From an uncultured Arenicella sp. (GTDB lineage Bacteria; Pseudomonadota; Gammaproteobacteria; Arenicellales; Arenicellaceae), in the NCBI GenBank assembly GCA_938048185.1, contig CALIVT010000005.1, positions 62,001 through 126,000 of the forward strand: a DNA stretch of 64,000 bases. Direction: 5' to 3'. Shown piece by piece: positions 1 to 9,419 of the stretch (the stretch's first letter is position 1; every line of letters begins with the position of its first letter). The notes under the pieces are model-generated. The model saw only the letters and a list, made by a program, of their open reading frames with translations, did not search any database and was not told the origin of the DNA. Made by a program: the position numbers and the translations under genes.

Positions 1-293
1 GTAACGTCGGCGTCGTCTTTGTTATCTGCGGCCACGCGTTTTAAGCGGCAAATGGCAACAGGCTCTTCGTCTACGCGACCACGGCGGCACGCCGGTTCAC
101 AGGGGCGGTCGCAGGTTCGCCCCAGTACGCCTGGGAAAACATTGGATTCCCAATTGACCATATACGCGTCGCTGTAACGATGCTGACCAATTAAACGAAT
201 ATATTCGGGAACGGGAGTGTGCGCAGGACACGCGTGCTGGCAATCGACTACTTTATGGAAGTACTCAGGATTGCTGATGTCGGTAGCTTTCAT
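1..293 (-). CDS. FAD-dependent oxidoreductase with N-terminal [4Fe-4S] domain, 3' part cut by window edge
   Basis: Only the first 97 codons are visible; the gene reads off the left edge. The ATG is at 293. The peptide carries the cysteine pattern of the Fer4_20 domain found at the start of GltD (glutamate synthase small subunit), dihydropyrimidine dehydrogenase and related FAD/NAD(P)H oxidoreductases: CQHACPAHTPV at about residues 18-28, then CDRPCEPACRRG at about 61-72 and a further Cys near 82. These would bind two [4Fe-4S] clusters that pass electrons to a flavin domain lying outside the window. The substrate cannot be told from this fragment. It could be GltD or one of the stand-alone family members often paired with other redox subunits. 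Confidence 0.75.
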   Translation of the reverse strand, partial: MKATDISNPEYFHKVVDCQHACPAHTPVPEYIRLIGQHRYSDAYMVNWESNVFPGVLGRTCDRPCEPACRRGRVDEEPVAICRLKRVAADNKDDADV

Positions 294-532
294 TTAGCTA
301 GAAGTCTCAGATTTGTTCTATAGCCATAACACTCAAGCCATGGGCTAAAATTTCAGTCAATCAATCTTCCAAAATTTGTCTTTAAGGCGGCTAGCTAAAG
401 TTGCCTAAAAACGACCTTTTGTTCGCTCGATGTTAGCACGCTCATTTCAGGTCGACCACCGAATTTTCACGACTCGATCCGGGCCGATAAGAGTTCGCTT
501 AATTTCCAATTATGAGACTTAAATTATCAAAA

Positions 533-1069
533 TCACCACCAGTATTTGCCCCACATGTTTGGATTAGCCCAGTTGTTGGAATTTAACCAGTCGGGTGTCT
601 TTTTATAATCGGCGATATTGTATTTAAATAGGGCGTATTCGGTCTCGTCTGCGTGATACGACGCCACTTTGCTTAGCGCAAAACTAAACAAATCGGTGAG
701 CTGCCAAGTTCCATTATTTATCGGCAAGCAAATACAATATTGTGGGCTTAGCACATCACGTAAACGCGCCAAAATCTGCATGCCCTTGGTTTTATCGAGA
801 TGTTCGAACAGGTCAATCGCGATCGCGACCCCAAAACGAGCATCAAGCTCCCACAACTGGTCGATATCGTTGCTGCTTATATGGGTAACGTTGCAGTCTT
901 GGCCGAGCACCGCTTTCTGCTCACGATAGTTGCTCAAAATATTCGCATCGCAATCGCCGATAAGTAATATCTCCTCAGCTTGCGCTACGTTAATTAAGGT
1001 CTCTATATCGAACAAAGCGTCGCTCGGGTAAGTCATAGTTTTGGAGCCTGATTTTAAGTTTCTGTCCAT
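533..1069 (-). CDS. Small SAM-methyltransferase-like protein (DUF6231-like)
   Basis: A protein of about 178 aa. The segment EEILLIGDCDANIL resembles a Rossmann-type SAM-binding beta1-loop, and a later IDLFEHLDKTKG matches the position of the D/E-H-L element that follows strand 4 in class I methyltransferases. The C-terminus ends with NMWGKYWW, which I associate, without being able to search, with the DUF6231 family of gammaproteobacteria. No substrate can be proposed. It is divergent from parC. The start is uncertain: ATG 1069 (chosen, with AAGG about 9 nt upstream), TTG 1078 and ATG 1036 are all possible. Confidence 0.6.
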   Translation of the reverse strand: MDRNLKSGSKTMTYPSDALFDIETLINVAQAEEILLIGDCDANILSNYREQKAVLGQDCNVTHISSNDIDQLWELDARFGVAIAIDLFEHLDKTKGMQILARLRDVLSPQYCICLPINNGTWQLTDLFSFALSKVASYHADETEYALFKYNIADYKKTPDWLNSNNWANPNMWGKYWW

Positions 1070-1232
1070 TGTAATCAAGCCTTGCGCTGAGCGGACGATT
1101 TTTGCATGGATATTTGCGTTTCTACTGTTCTAAGTTTGCTCGCAAATCACTTTAATCCTTGCTCAATGCGGAGGCTTTCAGTAGTCTTTAGCCTTAATTT
1201 TCCAGTCTCGATTTTCTACCAAATACGCACTA

Positions 1233-3500
1233 ATGAATGATCATACTGAGCAGCAAGCCCTAGCGGAATTTGCTGAACAAGCGTACTTGAATTACTCGAT
1301 GTACGTAATTCTCGACCGCGCCTTGCCATTTGTCGGCGATGGCTTAAAACCTGTGCAACGACGCATTGTTTACGCGATGTCTGAGCTCGGCTTGCATAAT
1401 GCAGCGAAGTACAAAAAGTCAGCACGAACCGTCGGTGATGTGCTGGGTAAGTTTCATCCACACGGCGACAGTGCCTGTTATGAAGCGATGGTGTTAATGG
1501 CGCAGCCATTTAGTTATCGCTACCCATTTATTGATGGGCAGGGCAACTGGGGTTCTACCGATGATCCCAAATCTTTCGCCGCTATGCGCTATACCGAGTC
1601 GCGCTTAGCGCCCTACGCGCAAAGCCTGTTGTCGGAATTAGGACAGGGCACCAGTGATTGGCAGCCGAACTTCGATGGCACCATGAAGGAGCCGACTAAT
1701 TTGCCTGCGCGTTTGCCGAACATCTTGTTGAACGGCGGGTCGGGGATCGCCGTTGGCATGGCCACTAATATCCCGTCTCATAACGTTCGAGAAGTCGTCG
1801 GCGCGTGTGTGCATTTGCTCGAGAACCCGAAAGCGTCCGTCGAAGATTTGTGCGAATTTGTTCAAGGGCCTGATTTCGCTACTGCGGCTGAAGTAGTGAC
1901 GCCTAAGTCACAAATCCTCGACATTTATAATACCGGCAATGGTTCAGTGCGCCAGCGTGCGGTTTACAGTAAAGAGGACGGCAATATTGTGGTGCACGCA
2001 TTGCCATACCAAGCCTCTGGCTCAAAAGTATTGGAGCAGATCGCAGCGCAAATGCAGGCTAAAAAGTTACCGATGGTCAGTGATTTACGCGATGAGTCTG
2101 ACCAAGATAACCCAATTCGCTTAGTGATTGTGCCGCGCTCGAACAGAGTCGATATCGATGCGGTTATGGGGCATCTATTTGCGACCACCGATTTAGAAAA
2201 AAGCTATGGAGTGAATATGAATATGATCGGCCTTGATGGTCGACCACATGTTTATAATTTGCGAGAGACGCTTAAAGCCTGGCTTAAGTTTCGTATCGAA
2301 ACGGTGCGTCGTCGTTTGCAGTATCGATACGACAAAGTCACTGATCGTCTGCATATTTTAGAAGGTTATTTAGCCGCGTTTTTAAATATCGACGAAGTGA
2401 TCGCGATTATCCGCGCCGAAGATAAGCCAAAACCTGTATTGATGGAGCGTTTTGGTATTTCGGAGCGCCAAGCCGAAGCCGTTCTCGAGCTGAAATTACG
2501 CCACCTGGCCAAGCTCGAGGAAATGAAAATTCGTGGCGAGCAAGAAGAGCTTGAAAAAGAACGCGAACGATTAGAGTTGTTGTTAGGGTCTGACGCTCGA
2601 CTAAAAACGTTGGTCAAAAAAGAGCTAATTGATGACGCTGAAGAATTTGGCGATGCACGTCGTTCACCGTTGGTCGAACGCGAAGCTGCGAAGGCCATAG
2701 ATCAAAGTGAGTTAGTACCCAGTGAATCAATCACCGCCGTACTTTCGTCACAAGGTTGGGTCCGTGCGGCCAAAGGTCATGAAATTAACCCGCGGGAGTT
2801 GAACTACAAGTCGGGTGATACGTTTGCCAGCGCGACTCGTGGCAAATCTAATCAAATGTTAGTCGCGCTGGATTCAACCGGCCGAACTTATGCGGTGCCG
2901 TCACATAAACTGCCATCTGCACGTGGCCAAGGTGAGCCATTAACCAGCAGCGTTACGCCACCAAGTGGTGCTACCTTTAAAAGCGTGATGATGGGGCCTG
3001 ACAAAGATCAATACGTCATGCTCAGTGATGCAGGTTACGGTTTTATTTGTGAAATCGAAAACATGCTCACCAAAAATAAGAAAGGTAAGGCGACGTTGAG
3101 TGTGCCAAAGGGCGCCCAGGCGTTGCCAGCGTTAAAAATAAACAGTTTGGAATTTGATCATATTGCGGTGGTGACTACGGCCGGTTATTTGACTATTTAC
3201 GCGGTCACCGAACTTCCTGAGTTGGCCAAGGGCAAAGGTGTAAAGCTCATTAATATTCCAAGTAAGCTCTTAAAAGAGCGCGCTGAATATGTCTTAGGCG
3301 CAACGACGTTTAAAAAGGGTCAGCATGTATTGGTGCATGCGGGTAAGCGTTATTTGCGTTTGAAAGGCCAAGACCTAGATCATTATATGGGCGAGCGCGG
3401 CAAGCGTGGCCGTAAGCTCCCGAAAGGGTTTCAGGCGGTAAAAGCCATTACCACCGAAAAGGCCTCGGCTACCCAAGACGATATCTTAATTGACGACTGA
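1233..3500 (+). CDS. parC: DNA topoisomerase IV subunit A
   Basis: 755 aa, close to the 752 aa of E. coli ParC. Topoisomerase IV (ParC2-ParE2) decatenates daughter chromosomes and relaxes supercoils. The winged-helix breakage-reunion domain is clear, with the catalytic tyrosine in [12 protein letters not shown] at Tyr120, the same number as in E. coli. The QRDR segment [12 protein letters not shown] keeps Ser80 and Glu84, the residues usually changed in quinolone resistance, so this looks like the sensitive form. A coiled-coil tower region lies at roughly 390-470 and a reduced beta-pinwheel C-terminal domain follows. parE is not in the window. tal follows 62 bp downstream. Confidence 0.97.
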   Translation: MNDHTEQQALAEFAEQAYLNYSMYVILDRALPFVGDGLKPVQRRIVYAMSELGLHNAAKYKKSARTVGDVLGKFHPHGDSACYEAMVLMAQPFSYRYPFIDGQGNWGSTDDPKSFAAMRYTESRLAPYAQSLLSELGQGTSDWQPNFDGTMKEPTNLPARLPNILLNGGSGIAVGMATNIPSHNVREVVGACVHLLENPKASVEDLCEFVQGPDFATAAEVVTPKSQILDIYNTGNGSVRQRAVYSKEDGNIVVHALPYQASGSKVLEQIAAQMQAKKLPMVSDLRDESDQDNPIRLVIVPRSNRVDIDAVMGHLFATTDLEKSYGVNMNMIGLDGRPHVYNLRETLKAWLKFRIETVRRRLQYRYDKVTDRLHILEGYLAAFLNIDEVIAIIRAEDKPKPVLMERFGISERQAEAVLELKLRHLAKLEEMKIRGEQEELEKERERLELLLGSDARLKTLVKKELIDDAEEFGDARRSPLVEREAAKAIDQSELVPSESITAVLSSQGWVRAAKGHEINPRELNYKSGDTFASATRGKSNQMLVALDSTGRTYAVPSHKLPSARGQGEPLTSSVTPPSGATFKSVMMGPDKDQYVMLSDAGYGFICEIENMLTKNKKGKATLSVPKGAQALPALKINSLEFDHIAVVTTAGYLTIYAVTELPELAKGKGVKLINIPSKLLKERAEYVLGATTFKKGQHVLVHAGKRYLRLKGQDLDHYMGERGKRGRKLPKGFQAVKAITTEKASATQDDILIDD

Positions 3501-3562
3501 GTGGCTTCAGTTCTAATTTAGTCGACTAACTATTAAGCACTCTAAATAATCGAGAATGAAAT

Positions 3563-4498
3563 ATGAATAAGTTACAACAGCTTCGCACGATGACCGTTGT
3601 GGTCGCCGACACCGGTGAGCTATCTGCTATTGCCGAGTATAAGCCTCAAGACGCCACCACTAATCCGTCGTTACTGCTGAAAGTAGCGCAAGACGCGCAG
3701 TATGCCCACATTATTGATAAGGCGGTCGCCAGCGCCGATGGTGATTTAGGCGATGCCGTAGATAATTTCGGCGTGGATGTAGGGTGTGAAATCCTAAAGA
3801 TAATCCCTGGCCGGGTATCGACCGAAGTTGACGCTCGTTTATCGTTCGATACGGCGGCAACAGTCGCGAAAGCAAAAAAACTAATTGCGCTGTATCAAGA
3901 GCGTGGCGTAGAGAAAGATCGTATTTTGATTAAAATTGCGTCGACCTGGGAAGGCATCAAAGCGGCCGAGCAATTAGAGAAAGAGGGCATCAACTGCAAT
4001 CTAACCTTACTGTTTAGCTTTGCTCAAGCCGTCGCGTGTGCCGAAGCCGGTGTGTTTTTGATTTCGCCTTTTGTGGGGCGAATTATGGATTGGTACAAGG
4101 CAAATGGTGGTAAAGATAGCTACTCGCCACTGGAGGACCCCGGCGTACTGTCGGTTACGCGCATCTATAACTACTATAAGCAGCATGGTTATAGCACCAT
4201 CGTAATGGGGGCCAGTTTTCGAAACACTGGTGAGATCGAGGCACTTGCGGGGTGCGACTACTTAACGATTGGTCCGAATTATTTAGCAGAGTTGCGTAAC
4301 GACAATGATGAACTGATTCGGCGCTTATCGGCGGACGATACTGGGGTCGCGCAAGCAAAGTTAAGTCTTGACGAAAAAGCATTCCGTTGGCTGCAAAACG
4401 AGGACGCGATGGCGACTGAAAAATTAGGCCAAGGCATTCGCGCGTTCGCGGTCGACCAGGTTAAATTAGAAGAGCTAATCGCGCCACGTCTGGGTTGA
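3563..4498 (+). CDS. tal: Transaldolase (TalB type)
   Basis: 311 aa, near the usual 316 aa of the TalB/classical family. It moves a dihydroxyacetone unit from sedoheptulose-7-phosphate to glyceraldehyde-3-phosphate in the non-oxidative pentose phosphate pathway. The Schiff-base lysine lies in [12 protein letters not shown] (Lys124). The catalytic Asp16 is in VVADTGE and the conserved DATTNPSLL motif is at about 30-38. The C-terminal segments [10 protein letters not shown] and GCDYLTIGP are also typical. The start ATG is preceded by an AT-rich leader without a strong Shine-Dalgarno sequence. It follows parC in the same direction and may share its transcript. Confidence 0.96.
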   Translation: MNKLQQLRTMTVVVADTGELSAIAEYKPQDATTNPSLLLKVAQDAQYAHIIDKAVASADGDLGDAVDNFGVDVGCEILKIIPGRVSTEVDARLSFDTAATVAKAKKLIALYQERGVEKDRILIKIASTWEGIKAAEQLEKEGINCNLTLLFSFAQAVACAEAGVFLISPFVGRIMDWYKANGGKDSYSPLEDPGVLSVTRIYNYYKQHGYSTIVMGASFRNTGEIEALAGCDYLTIGPNYLAELRNDNDELIRRLSADDTGVAQAKLSLDEKAFRWLQNEDAMATEKLGQGIRAFAVDQVKLEELIAPRLG

Positions 4499-4563
4499 TT
4501 TGGCGGGCAGTTTTGCCACACGGCTAAACGCATCGGTTTATCGGTATGTATTTGTTGAGGTTG

Positions 4564-4920
4564 ATGAACTCGGCGCGCACGCTCATCATTTTTTATTGGC
4601 GTCAGCTTAGCGTCTTAGCGCTCGTTATAATTACTGGCTTATCGCTTTTGCCGTTGCCTGCGCTTCCTGCGGTTCCCGGAACGGATAAAACGCTGCACCT
4701 CCTCTCGTATGCCGCGCTTGCGTTTCCGGTTAGCGTCGCCACTAAACGCTCTGCGATGTTTGTATTGCCGTTTTATGCCGGCTGGAGTGGGGCACTGGAA
4801 TTGCTCCAGCCCTTTGTTAATCGGCAGGGTGAATGGTTAGACTTCGCGGCAAACGTCGCGGGTTTGGCGGTGGGTGCTGCGATTGGAATATTGGTTCAGC
4901 GGGTGCGCTTGGCACCTTAG
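4564..4920 (+). CDS. VanZ-like family membrane protein
   Basis: A small protein of about 118-124 aa with three to four predicted hydrophobic helices. The central PGTDKTLHLLSYAALAF segment (D-K-x-x-H) and the later GALELLQPFVNRQGEWLDFAANVAG segment (E-L-x-Q, D-x-x-A-N-x-x-G) are the hallmark motifs of VanZ-like proteins. The function of these short proteobacterial relatives is not established; VanZ itself gives low-level teicoplanin resistance. Two starts are possible. ATG 4546 has no ribosome site, while ATG 4564 follows TTGAGG at suitable spacing and is chosen. It lies after tal and probably forms a loose cluster with it. Confidence 0.8.
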   Translation: MNSARTLIIFYWRQLSVLALVIITGLSLLPLPALPAVPGTDKTLHLLSYAALAFPVSVATKRSAMFVLPFYAGWSGALELLQPFVNRQGEWLDFAANVAGLAVGAAIGILVQRVRLAP

Positions 4921-5035
4921 GCGAGTACCTCGTGCTCCGTCTTGGTGGACGTTTGAGTTTATCGTGTTAGATCATTAGCTCTGCACAAGGTGCGCGGCTG
5001 ATGTGATACGCTGTTAACTGACCCAAGCTCCATGT

Positions 5036-6205
5036 ATGTTGAAAATGCCTGCTGACATAGTCCTGCCCAGAATTTTACAAATTGGTAAACATGCCAGCGC
5101 CGAAATCGCGCGCGTACTTGTTAGTTTAGGTTGTCGAAAGCCTTTGATTGTGACTGACTCTGTGATGTTGCAGCTGGGCTATGTAAGCCGCATTCAAGCT
5201 GTTCTTGACGAGGCCTCGATCTACAGTGACGTGTATTCAGATACCGTGCCCGAACCGACGGTGGTGTCTATTCAAGGCGGTGTTGAGAAAGTCAAACAAG
5301 GCGATTACGACTGCTTAGTTGCGATCGGTGGTGGTAGCCCAATTGACAGTGCTAAAGCTATTGCAGTCTTGGGTAAATTGGGCGGTGAGATGGCCGACTA
5401 TAAAGTGCCGCGTGTGGTCGACGAGCTGGGTCTTCCCGTTATCGCGATCCCAACCACGGCTGGTACGGGCTCGGAGGCAACCCGCGCGACGGTAATTACT
5501 AACGACCTTACTGATGAAAAAATGCTGTGTATGGGCAAGGGCTTTATGCCGGTCGCCGCGTTGGTCGATTATGCCTTAACTCTGAGCTTGCCGTCGCGTA
5601 CGACCGCCGACACTGGTATTGACGCGTTGACCCACGCGATCGAGGCGTACGTCAGTAAAAAAGCCAGTCCGTATACTGATGCGCAAGCGCTTCAAGCGAT
5701 GGGGCTAATTGCACCAAATTTACGCCGAGTGTTCCATAACGGCGATGATGAGGATGCGCGTGCCGCCATGATGCTAGGCGCAACCCTAGCGGGTATTGCA
5801 TTCTCTAACTCATCGGTTGCCTTGGTGCATGGGATGAGCCGACCAATCGGTTCCTTTTTTCACGTGCCACACGGTTTGTCGAATGCAATGTTACTGCCAA
5901 TTGTTACTCGATTCTCTATCGTGGGCGCTGAGCAACGCTACGCAGAGTGCGCGCGAGCGATGGCTATTGCAGATAAAAATGACTCAAATCAGTGTGCGAA
6001 TCGCAAATTAATCGATGAGTTAGAGCAAATTAATCGAGAATTAAGTGTTCCGACGCTTGCGGAATTTGGTACAAGTAGGTCGCATTTTGAACAAGTCAAA
6101 AAACTCATGGCCGAGCAGGCCATCGCCTCAGGCTCTCCAGCGAACAATCCTCGCGTGCCTTCATTTGTCGAAGTTATTGATTTATATGAAAAACTTTGGG
6201 ATTGA
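5036..6205 (+). CDS. Iron-containing alcohol dehydrogenase (group III)
   Basis: 389 aa, typical for group III alcohol dehydrogenases. The NAD-binding motif GGGSPIDSAKA is at 98-108. Metal ligands are visible as Asp196 and His200 in DTGIDALTHAIEAY, His265 in ALVHGMSRP and His279 in HVPHGLSNAM. The PTTAGTGSEATR segment that lines the active site is at 139-150. It would interconvert an alcohol and an aldehyde or ketone; the physiological substrate is unknown. It is separated by 115 bp from the VanZ-like gene and may have its own promoter. There is no good Shine-Dalgarno sequence before ATG 5036, and ATG 5045 is an alternative. Confidence 0.92.
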   Translation: MLKMPADIVLPRILQIGKHASAEIARVLVSLGCRKPLIVTDSVMLQLGYVSRIQAVLDEASIYSDVYSDTVPEPTVVSIQGGVEKVKQGDYDCLVAIGGGSPIDSAKAIAVLGKLGGEMADYKVPRVVDELGLPVIAIPTTAGTGSEATRATVITNDLTDEKMLCMGKGFMPVAALVDYALTLSLPSRTTADTGIDALTHAIEAYVSKKASPYTDAQALQAMGLIAPNLRRVFHNGDDEDARAAMMLGATLAGIAFSNSSVALVHGMSRPIGSFFHVPHGLSNAMLLPIVTRFSIVGAEQRYAECARAMAIADKNDSNQCANRKLIDELEQINRELSVPTLAEFGTSRSHFEQVKKLMAEQAIASGSPANNPRVPSFVEVIDLYEKLWD

Positions 6206-6400
6206 TTGTGGTTTATGTGAAGGAAATACACGCTATCAGTTGAGTTAATTTGCTAGCTGCGCTAAATTGTACCGGCAGTTTTCGGAGAATCGCTTTGAAA
6301 CATTTAGTCTCATTTTTTAAAAAAGTTGACCTGAAGTTTTCAGTTTGTATTGCGCTGTTGGAATACATCGTCGTTTTTTTGAAAATTGGCCCCTCGTTTT

Positions 6401-6432
6401 TTGACAGCCCCCGTATCAGCAAAAAATAAAAT
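6401..6432 (+). promoter_or_regulatory. Possible sigma-70 promoter for the TonB receptor gene
   Basis: A perfect -35 hexamer TTGACA at 6401-6406 is followed by an A/T-rich stretch with weak -10 candidates: AAATAA after 17 nt or TAAAAT after 20 nt. It lies about 45-70 nt before the TTG start of the receptor. The -10 is poor, so this is tentative. Confidence 0.3.
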
Positions 6433-6470
6433 ATTACGGAACAAATAACTAACATAAGTGGAGATAGATT

Positions 6471-9251
6471 TTGAATAAAACTAAACTCGTAAATTCGATC
6501 GCGCTGGCGATCGGAGCCAGTATAGTGGCAAGCAATGCCAGCGCGCAGTTAGAGGAAATTGTCGTAACCGCAACCAAGCGAGCCGAGAGCTCACAAGACA
6601 TTCCAGTCGCAATTCAGGCGATTGGTGAACAAGCTCTCGAAGAGCTTGGCGTTAGTACTTTTGATGAGTATGTCAAATACCTGCCCAACGTTACTCAGCA
6701 AGGCCGTGGCCCGGGCCGTAGCGAAATTTACATTCGAGGCGTTGCCAGTGAGCAATCCAATAACACCGTATCGTCGGTACAAGGCTCGGCTCCGACTGTA
6801 GCACTTTACCTTGACGAGCAACCTGTTGCATTTGGTGGTCGTAACCTTGATATTTATGCAGCGGACTTGCAGCGAGTTGAAGTGTTGCCTGGCCCTCAAG
6901 GTACGCTGTTCGGCGCAAGCTCACAGGCTGGCACCGTGCGTTTGATCACCAACAAGCCATCCACAGAAGGGTTTGACGCGAGCGTGAGTGCTGGCTACGC
7001 GATCACCTCTGGCGGTGATCCAAGCGCTAACTTAGAAGCAGCTTTTAATGTGCCATTGTCTGACACAGTCGCATTTAGAGGTGTTTTCTATTCTGATAAC
7101 CAAGGCGGTTGGATCGACAACGTTCCCGCCTCGTTCAATCAAGATGAAACTGAATTGGTTCGGGTATTCAACCGAAACCAAGCGTTTGGTCGTAATGCTG
7201 CGCTAGACGCAGATGTTGCCGATACAAATAACTCCAACGTTGTCGAAGAAAACTGGAACGATGCGCGTTACACCGGCGCACGTTTGGGTGTTTCGTGGGA
7301 CATCTCTGAAGATTGGAATTTATTGGTTCAACATACTAATCAAGACCTTGAAACCGATGGTTCTTTCGAATACGGCGCGCAGACGGGTCAAAGTGATCAG
7401 TCTCAGAGTTTCTCTCCAGAGCGTAATAATGACTCATTTGGTTTAACCACTTGGACCGTAGATGGTCGCTTAGGCGCGCTTGATGTCGTTTATACCGGCG
7501 GCTTTTTAAAGCGTGAAGTAGACACTTTACTTGACTACACCTCGTACAGCTTTACCGGCGGTTATCAATATTACTACATTGCGTCTGCGCCAAATGATGC
7601 AGACCAAATTTTTGATTTACGCAAACAGTTCGTCGACTTAACTGAAAGTGAGCGCACAACTCACGAATTACGCTTTCAAGGCGAAATTGGTGATCGCTTT
7701 CAATTCACTGTCGGTGGATTTTTGGATGACGTCGAAACCTCTTCGCAAGGTCAGTTCCAATATTTTGGTTCACTGGCGGCCGGTATTGATACCGGTGTGC
7801 GTCCGCGTAACTTGACCGATGGCGTTAACAACATCAACGCTCGAAGTCGCCCCACTATTTTTGTTAATGACTTTACCCGTAACGAAGAGCAAACGGCTCT
7901 ATTCGCCGACTTTAGCTTTGAGTTAAGCGACAGCTTAACGTTTAGCGCCGGCGCTCGTTATTACGACATTGACTTCGGTCTGCGTGGCGCAACCGGTGGC
8001 TCATTTGGTTGTAAAGGTCGTGATCCAAGTACCTTGCCAAACTCTGATGGCACCGTTAACGTCAACGCACGTGACCGCGTGTCAGTTACTCGCCCGGACG
8101 GCACACCTGGTTGTACGACCAACGCTGGTAATGACGTCACCGCTCGCTTAGCGGCGTTAGGCGGCGGTACTGAAGAGTCGATTCGTTCTTTCTTTGGCGG
8201 TGGCACAGATGCACTGCTTGGTGATATCGCGGCTGGCAATATTGATATTGGCGCGATTGATGGTAGTGGTACGTCAAACCAGTCAGACACTATTTTCCGT
8301 TTTACGGTTGATTGGAAAGCCAGTGATAGCGTATTAGTTTTTGGTACGCTTTCTGAAGGTTTCCGTCCGCAAACTTTGAACCGAAATGCCGGCTCTGGTG
8401 CGTTTAACAGCAGTGGACCATTCGCTGGTTTCCGTGTTCCTGCGGTAGTAGAAACGGATGAGCTGACTAACTTCGAAGTCGGTATCAAAGGTGATTTCTT
8501 AAACGATCGTTTACGTTTGAACGCAACCTACTTCAACTCGGAAATCGACAACTTACAAGCAACGCGTTTTGATCCATCGAATATTGGTATTTTGGTATTC
8601 CTTGAAAACGTAGGCGATGCTGAAGTTCAAGGTCTTGACGCTGACTTCACGTGGGTGCCAACCGACAATTTGACAATTCAAGGCGCCGCGTCTTTTATTG
8701 ATTCTGAAATTACTCGTTTGAATGGCCCGCTACAAGGCATTGCTGCACCAGTTGGCAGTGAGCTTCCGTTTACTGCGGACTTCTCGTTCAATGTTCGTGG
8801 TCGTTATGATTTCGAATTCAGTAGCTTTGGAGCCGATGCTTATGTTCAAGGCGGACTGGTTTACACCGGCGACAGCTTTGCTAACATCGTTGCTGATGCG
8901 AATTTGATCGAAGACAATACGCGACGTCTATACGGTCGTGGTACTGGCTTGCAAATTCAGAACCTACCGGGGACGTTTGGCGCCTCGAGCCAAGCAACCG
9001 CTATTCCAGGTTCATTCGGTACCACGCCAGATGGTCAGTTCTTTCAAGCAGGTCGTTTCATTCAAGAGTCGTATAGCCTTGTGAATGTTGCAGCCGGTTT
9101 TGATAAAGACAACTGGGGTCTTGAGTTATATGTTAACAATCTGTTTGATGAAGACGGCATTGTGAACATCAACACCTTTGAAGGTACTCCGAAAGTTTCG
9201 GTGACGCGTCCACGGACAATTGGTATGCGTTTCCGCTGGAGCTACGAGTAA
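6471..9251 (+). CDS. TonB-dependent outer-membrane receptor
   Basis: 926 aa. Translation starts at TTG 6471, placed 5 nt after GTGGAGA. A signal peptide is seen at 1-25 (hydrophobic IALAIGASIVAS core, cleavage after NASA), followed by the TonB-box-like LEEIVVTATKRAES typical of TonB receptors of marine gammaproteobacteria. The plug domain carries VEVLPGPQGTLFGASSQAG near 140-160. The rest is beta-barrel with many aromatic-alternating strands and ends in RFRWSYE. It imports an unknown ligand using TonB-ExbBD energy. It stands alone, with about 265 bp upstream and a strong terminator about 100 bp downstream. No cobalamin riboswitch or Fur-box is evident upstream. Confidence 0.93.
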   Translation: MNKTKLVNSIALAIGASIVASNASAQLEEIVVTATKRAESSQDIPVAIQAIGEQALEELGVSTFDEYVKYLPNVTQQGRGPGRSEIYIRGVASEQSNNTVSSVQGSAPTVALYLDEQPVAFGGRNLDIYAADLQRVEVLPGPQGTLFGASSQAGTVRLITNKPSTEGFDASVSAGYAITSGGDPSANLEAAFNVPLSDTVAFRGVFYSDNQGGWIDNVPASFNQDETELVRVFNRNQAFGRNAALDADVADTNNSNVVEENWNDARYTGARLGVSWDISEDWNLLVQHTNQDLETDGSFEYGAQTGQSDQSQSFSPERNNDSFGLTTWTVDGRLGALDVVYTGGFLKREVDTLLDYTSYSFTGGYQYYYIASAPNDADQIFDLRKQFVDLTESERTTHELRFQGEIGDRFQFTVGGFLDDVETSSQGQFQYFGSLAAGIDTGVRPRNLTDGVNNINARSRPTIFVNDFTRNEEQTALFADFSFELSDSLTFSAGARYYDIDFGLRGATGGSFGCKGRDPSTLPNSDGTVNVNARDRVSVTRPDGTPGCTTNAGNDVTARLAALGGGTEESIRSFFGGGTDALLGDIAAGNIDIGAIDGSGTSNQSDTIFRFTVDWKASDSVLVFGTLSEGFRPQTLNRNAGSGAFNSSGPFAGFRVPAVVETDELTNFEVGIKGDFLNDRLRLNATYFNSEIDNLQATRFDPSNIGILVFLENVGDAEVQGLDADFTWVPTDNLTIQGAASFIDSEITRLNGPLQGIAAPVGSELPFTADFSFNVRGRYDFEFSSFGADAYVQGGLVYTGDSFANIVADANLIEDNTRRLYGRGTGLQIQNLPGTFGASSQATAIPGSFGTTPDGQFFQAGRFIQESYSLVNVAAGFDKDNWGLELYVNNLFDEDGIVNINTFEGTPKVSVTRPRTIGMRFRWSYE

Positions 9252-9347
9252 GGTTAAGAACAGCGATGTGTTGCGTCGGCTAAGCAGGTGAGTCACTTTT
9301 CGATTTTCTGCTATACGTGTCGGCGTTAGTCGCTAACCAGTAGTGCT

Positions 9348-9377
9348 AAAAGGCGAGCTCTTGGGCTCGCCTTTTTT
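9348..9377 (+). terminator. Rho-independent terminator after the TonB receptor
   Basis: A perfect 11-bp stem, AAAAGGCGAGC pairing with GCTCGCCTTTT, has a 6-nt loop and runs into six T residues. It isolates the receptor gene from the sulfotransferase genes. Confidence 0.92.
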
Positions 9378-9419
9378 GTTAGTATTCGATATTAAACCTG
9401 CAACCTCTAAAGACCCATC

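Noticed and set aside
7961-8488. A 175-codon open frame on the minus strand inside the first TonB receptor gene
   Set aside because: It is antisense to a clear beta-barrel coding sequence, has biased Ser/Pro/Val composition and no recognisable domain or ribosome site.
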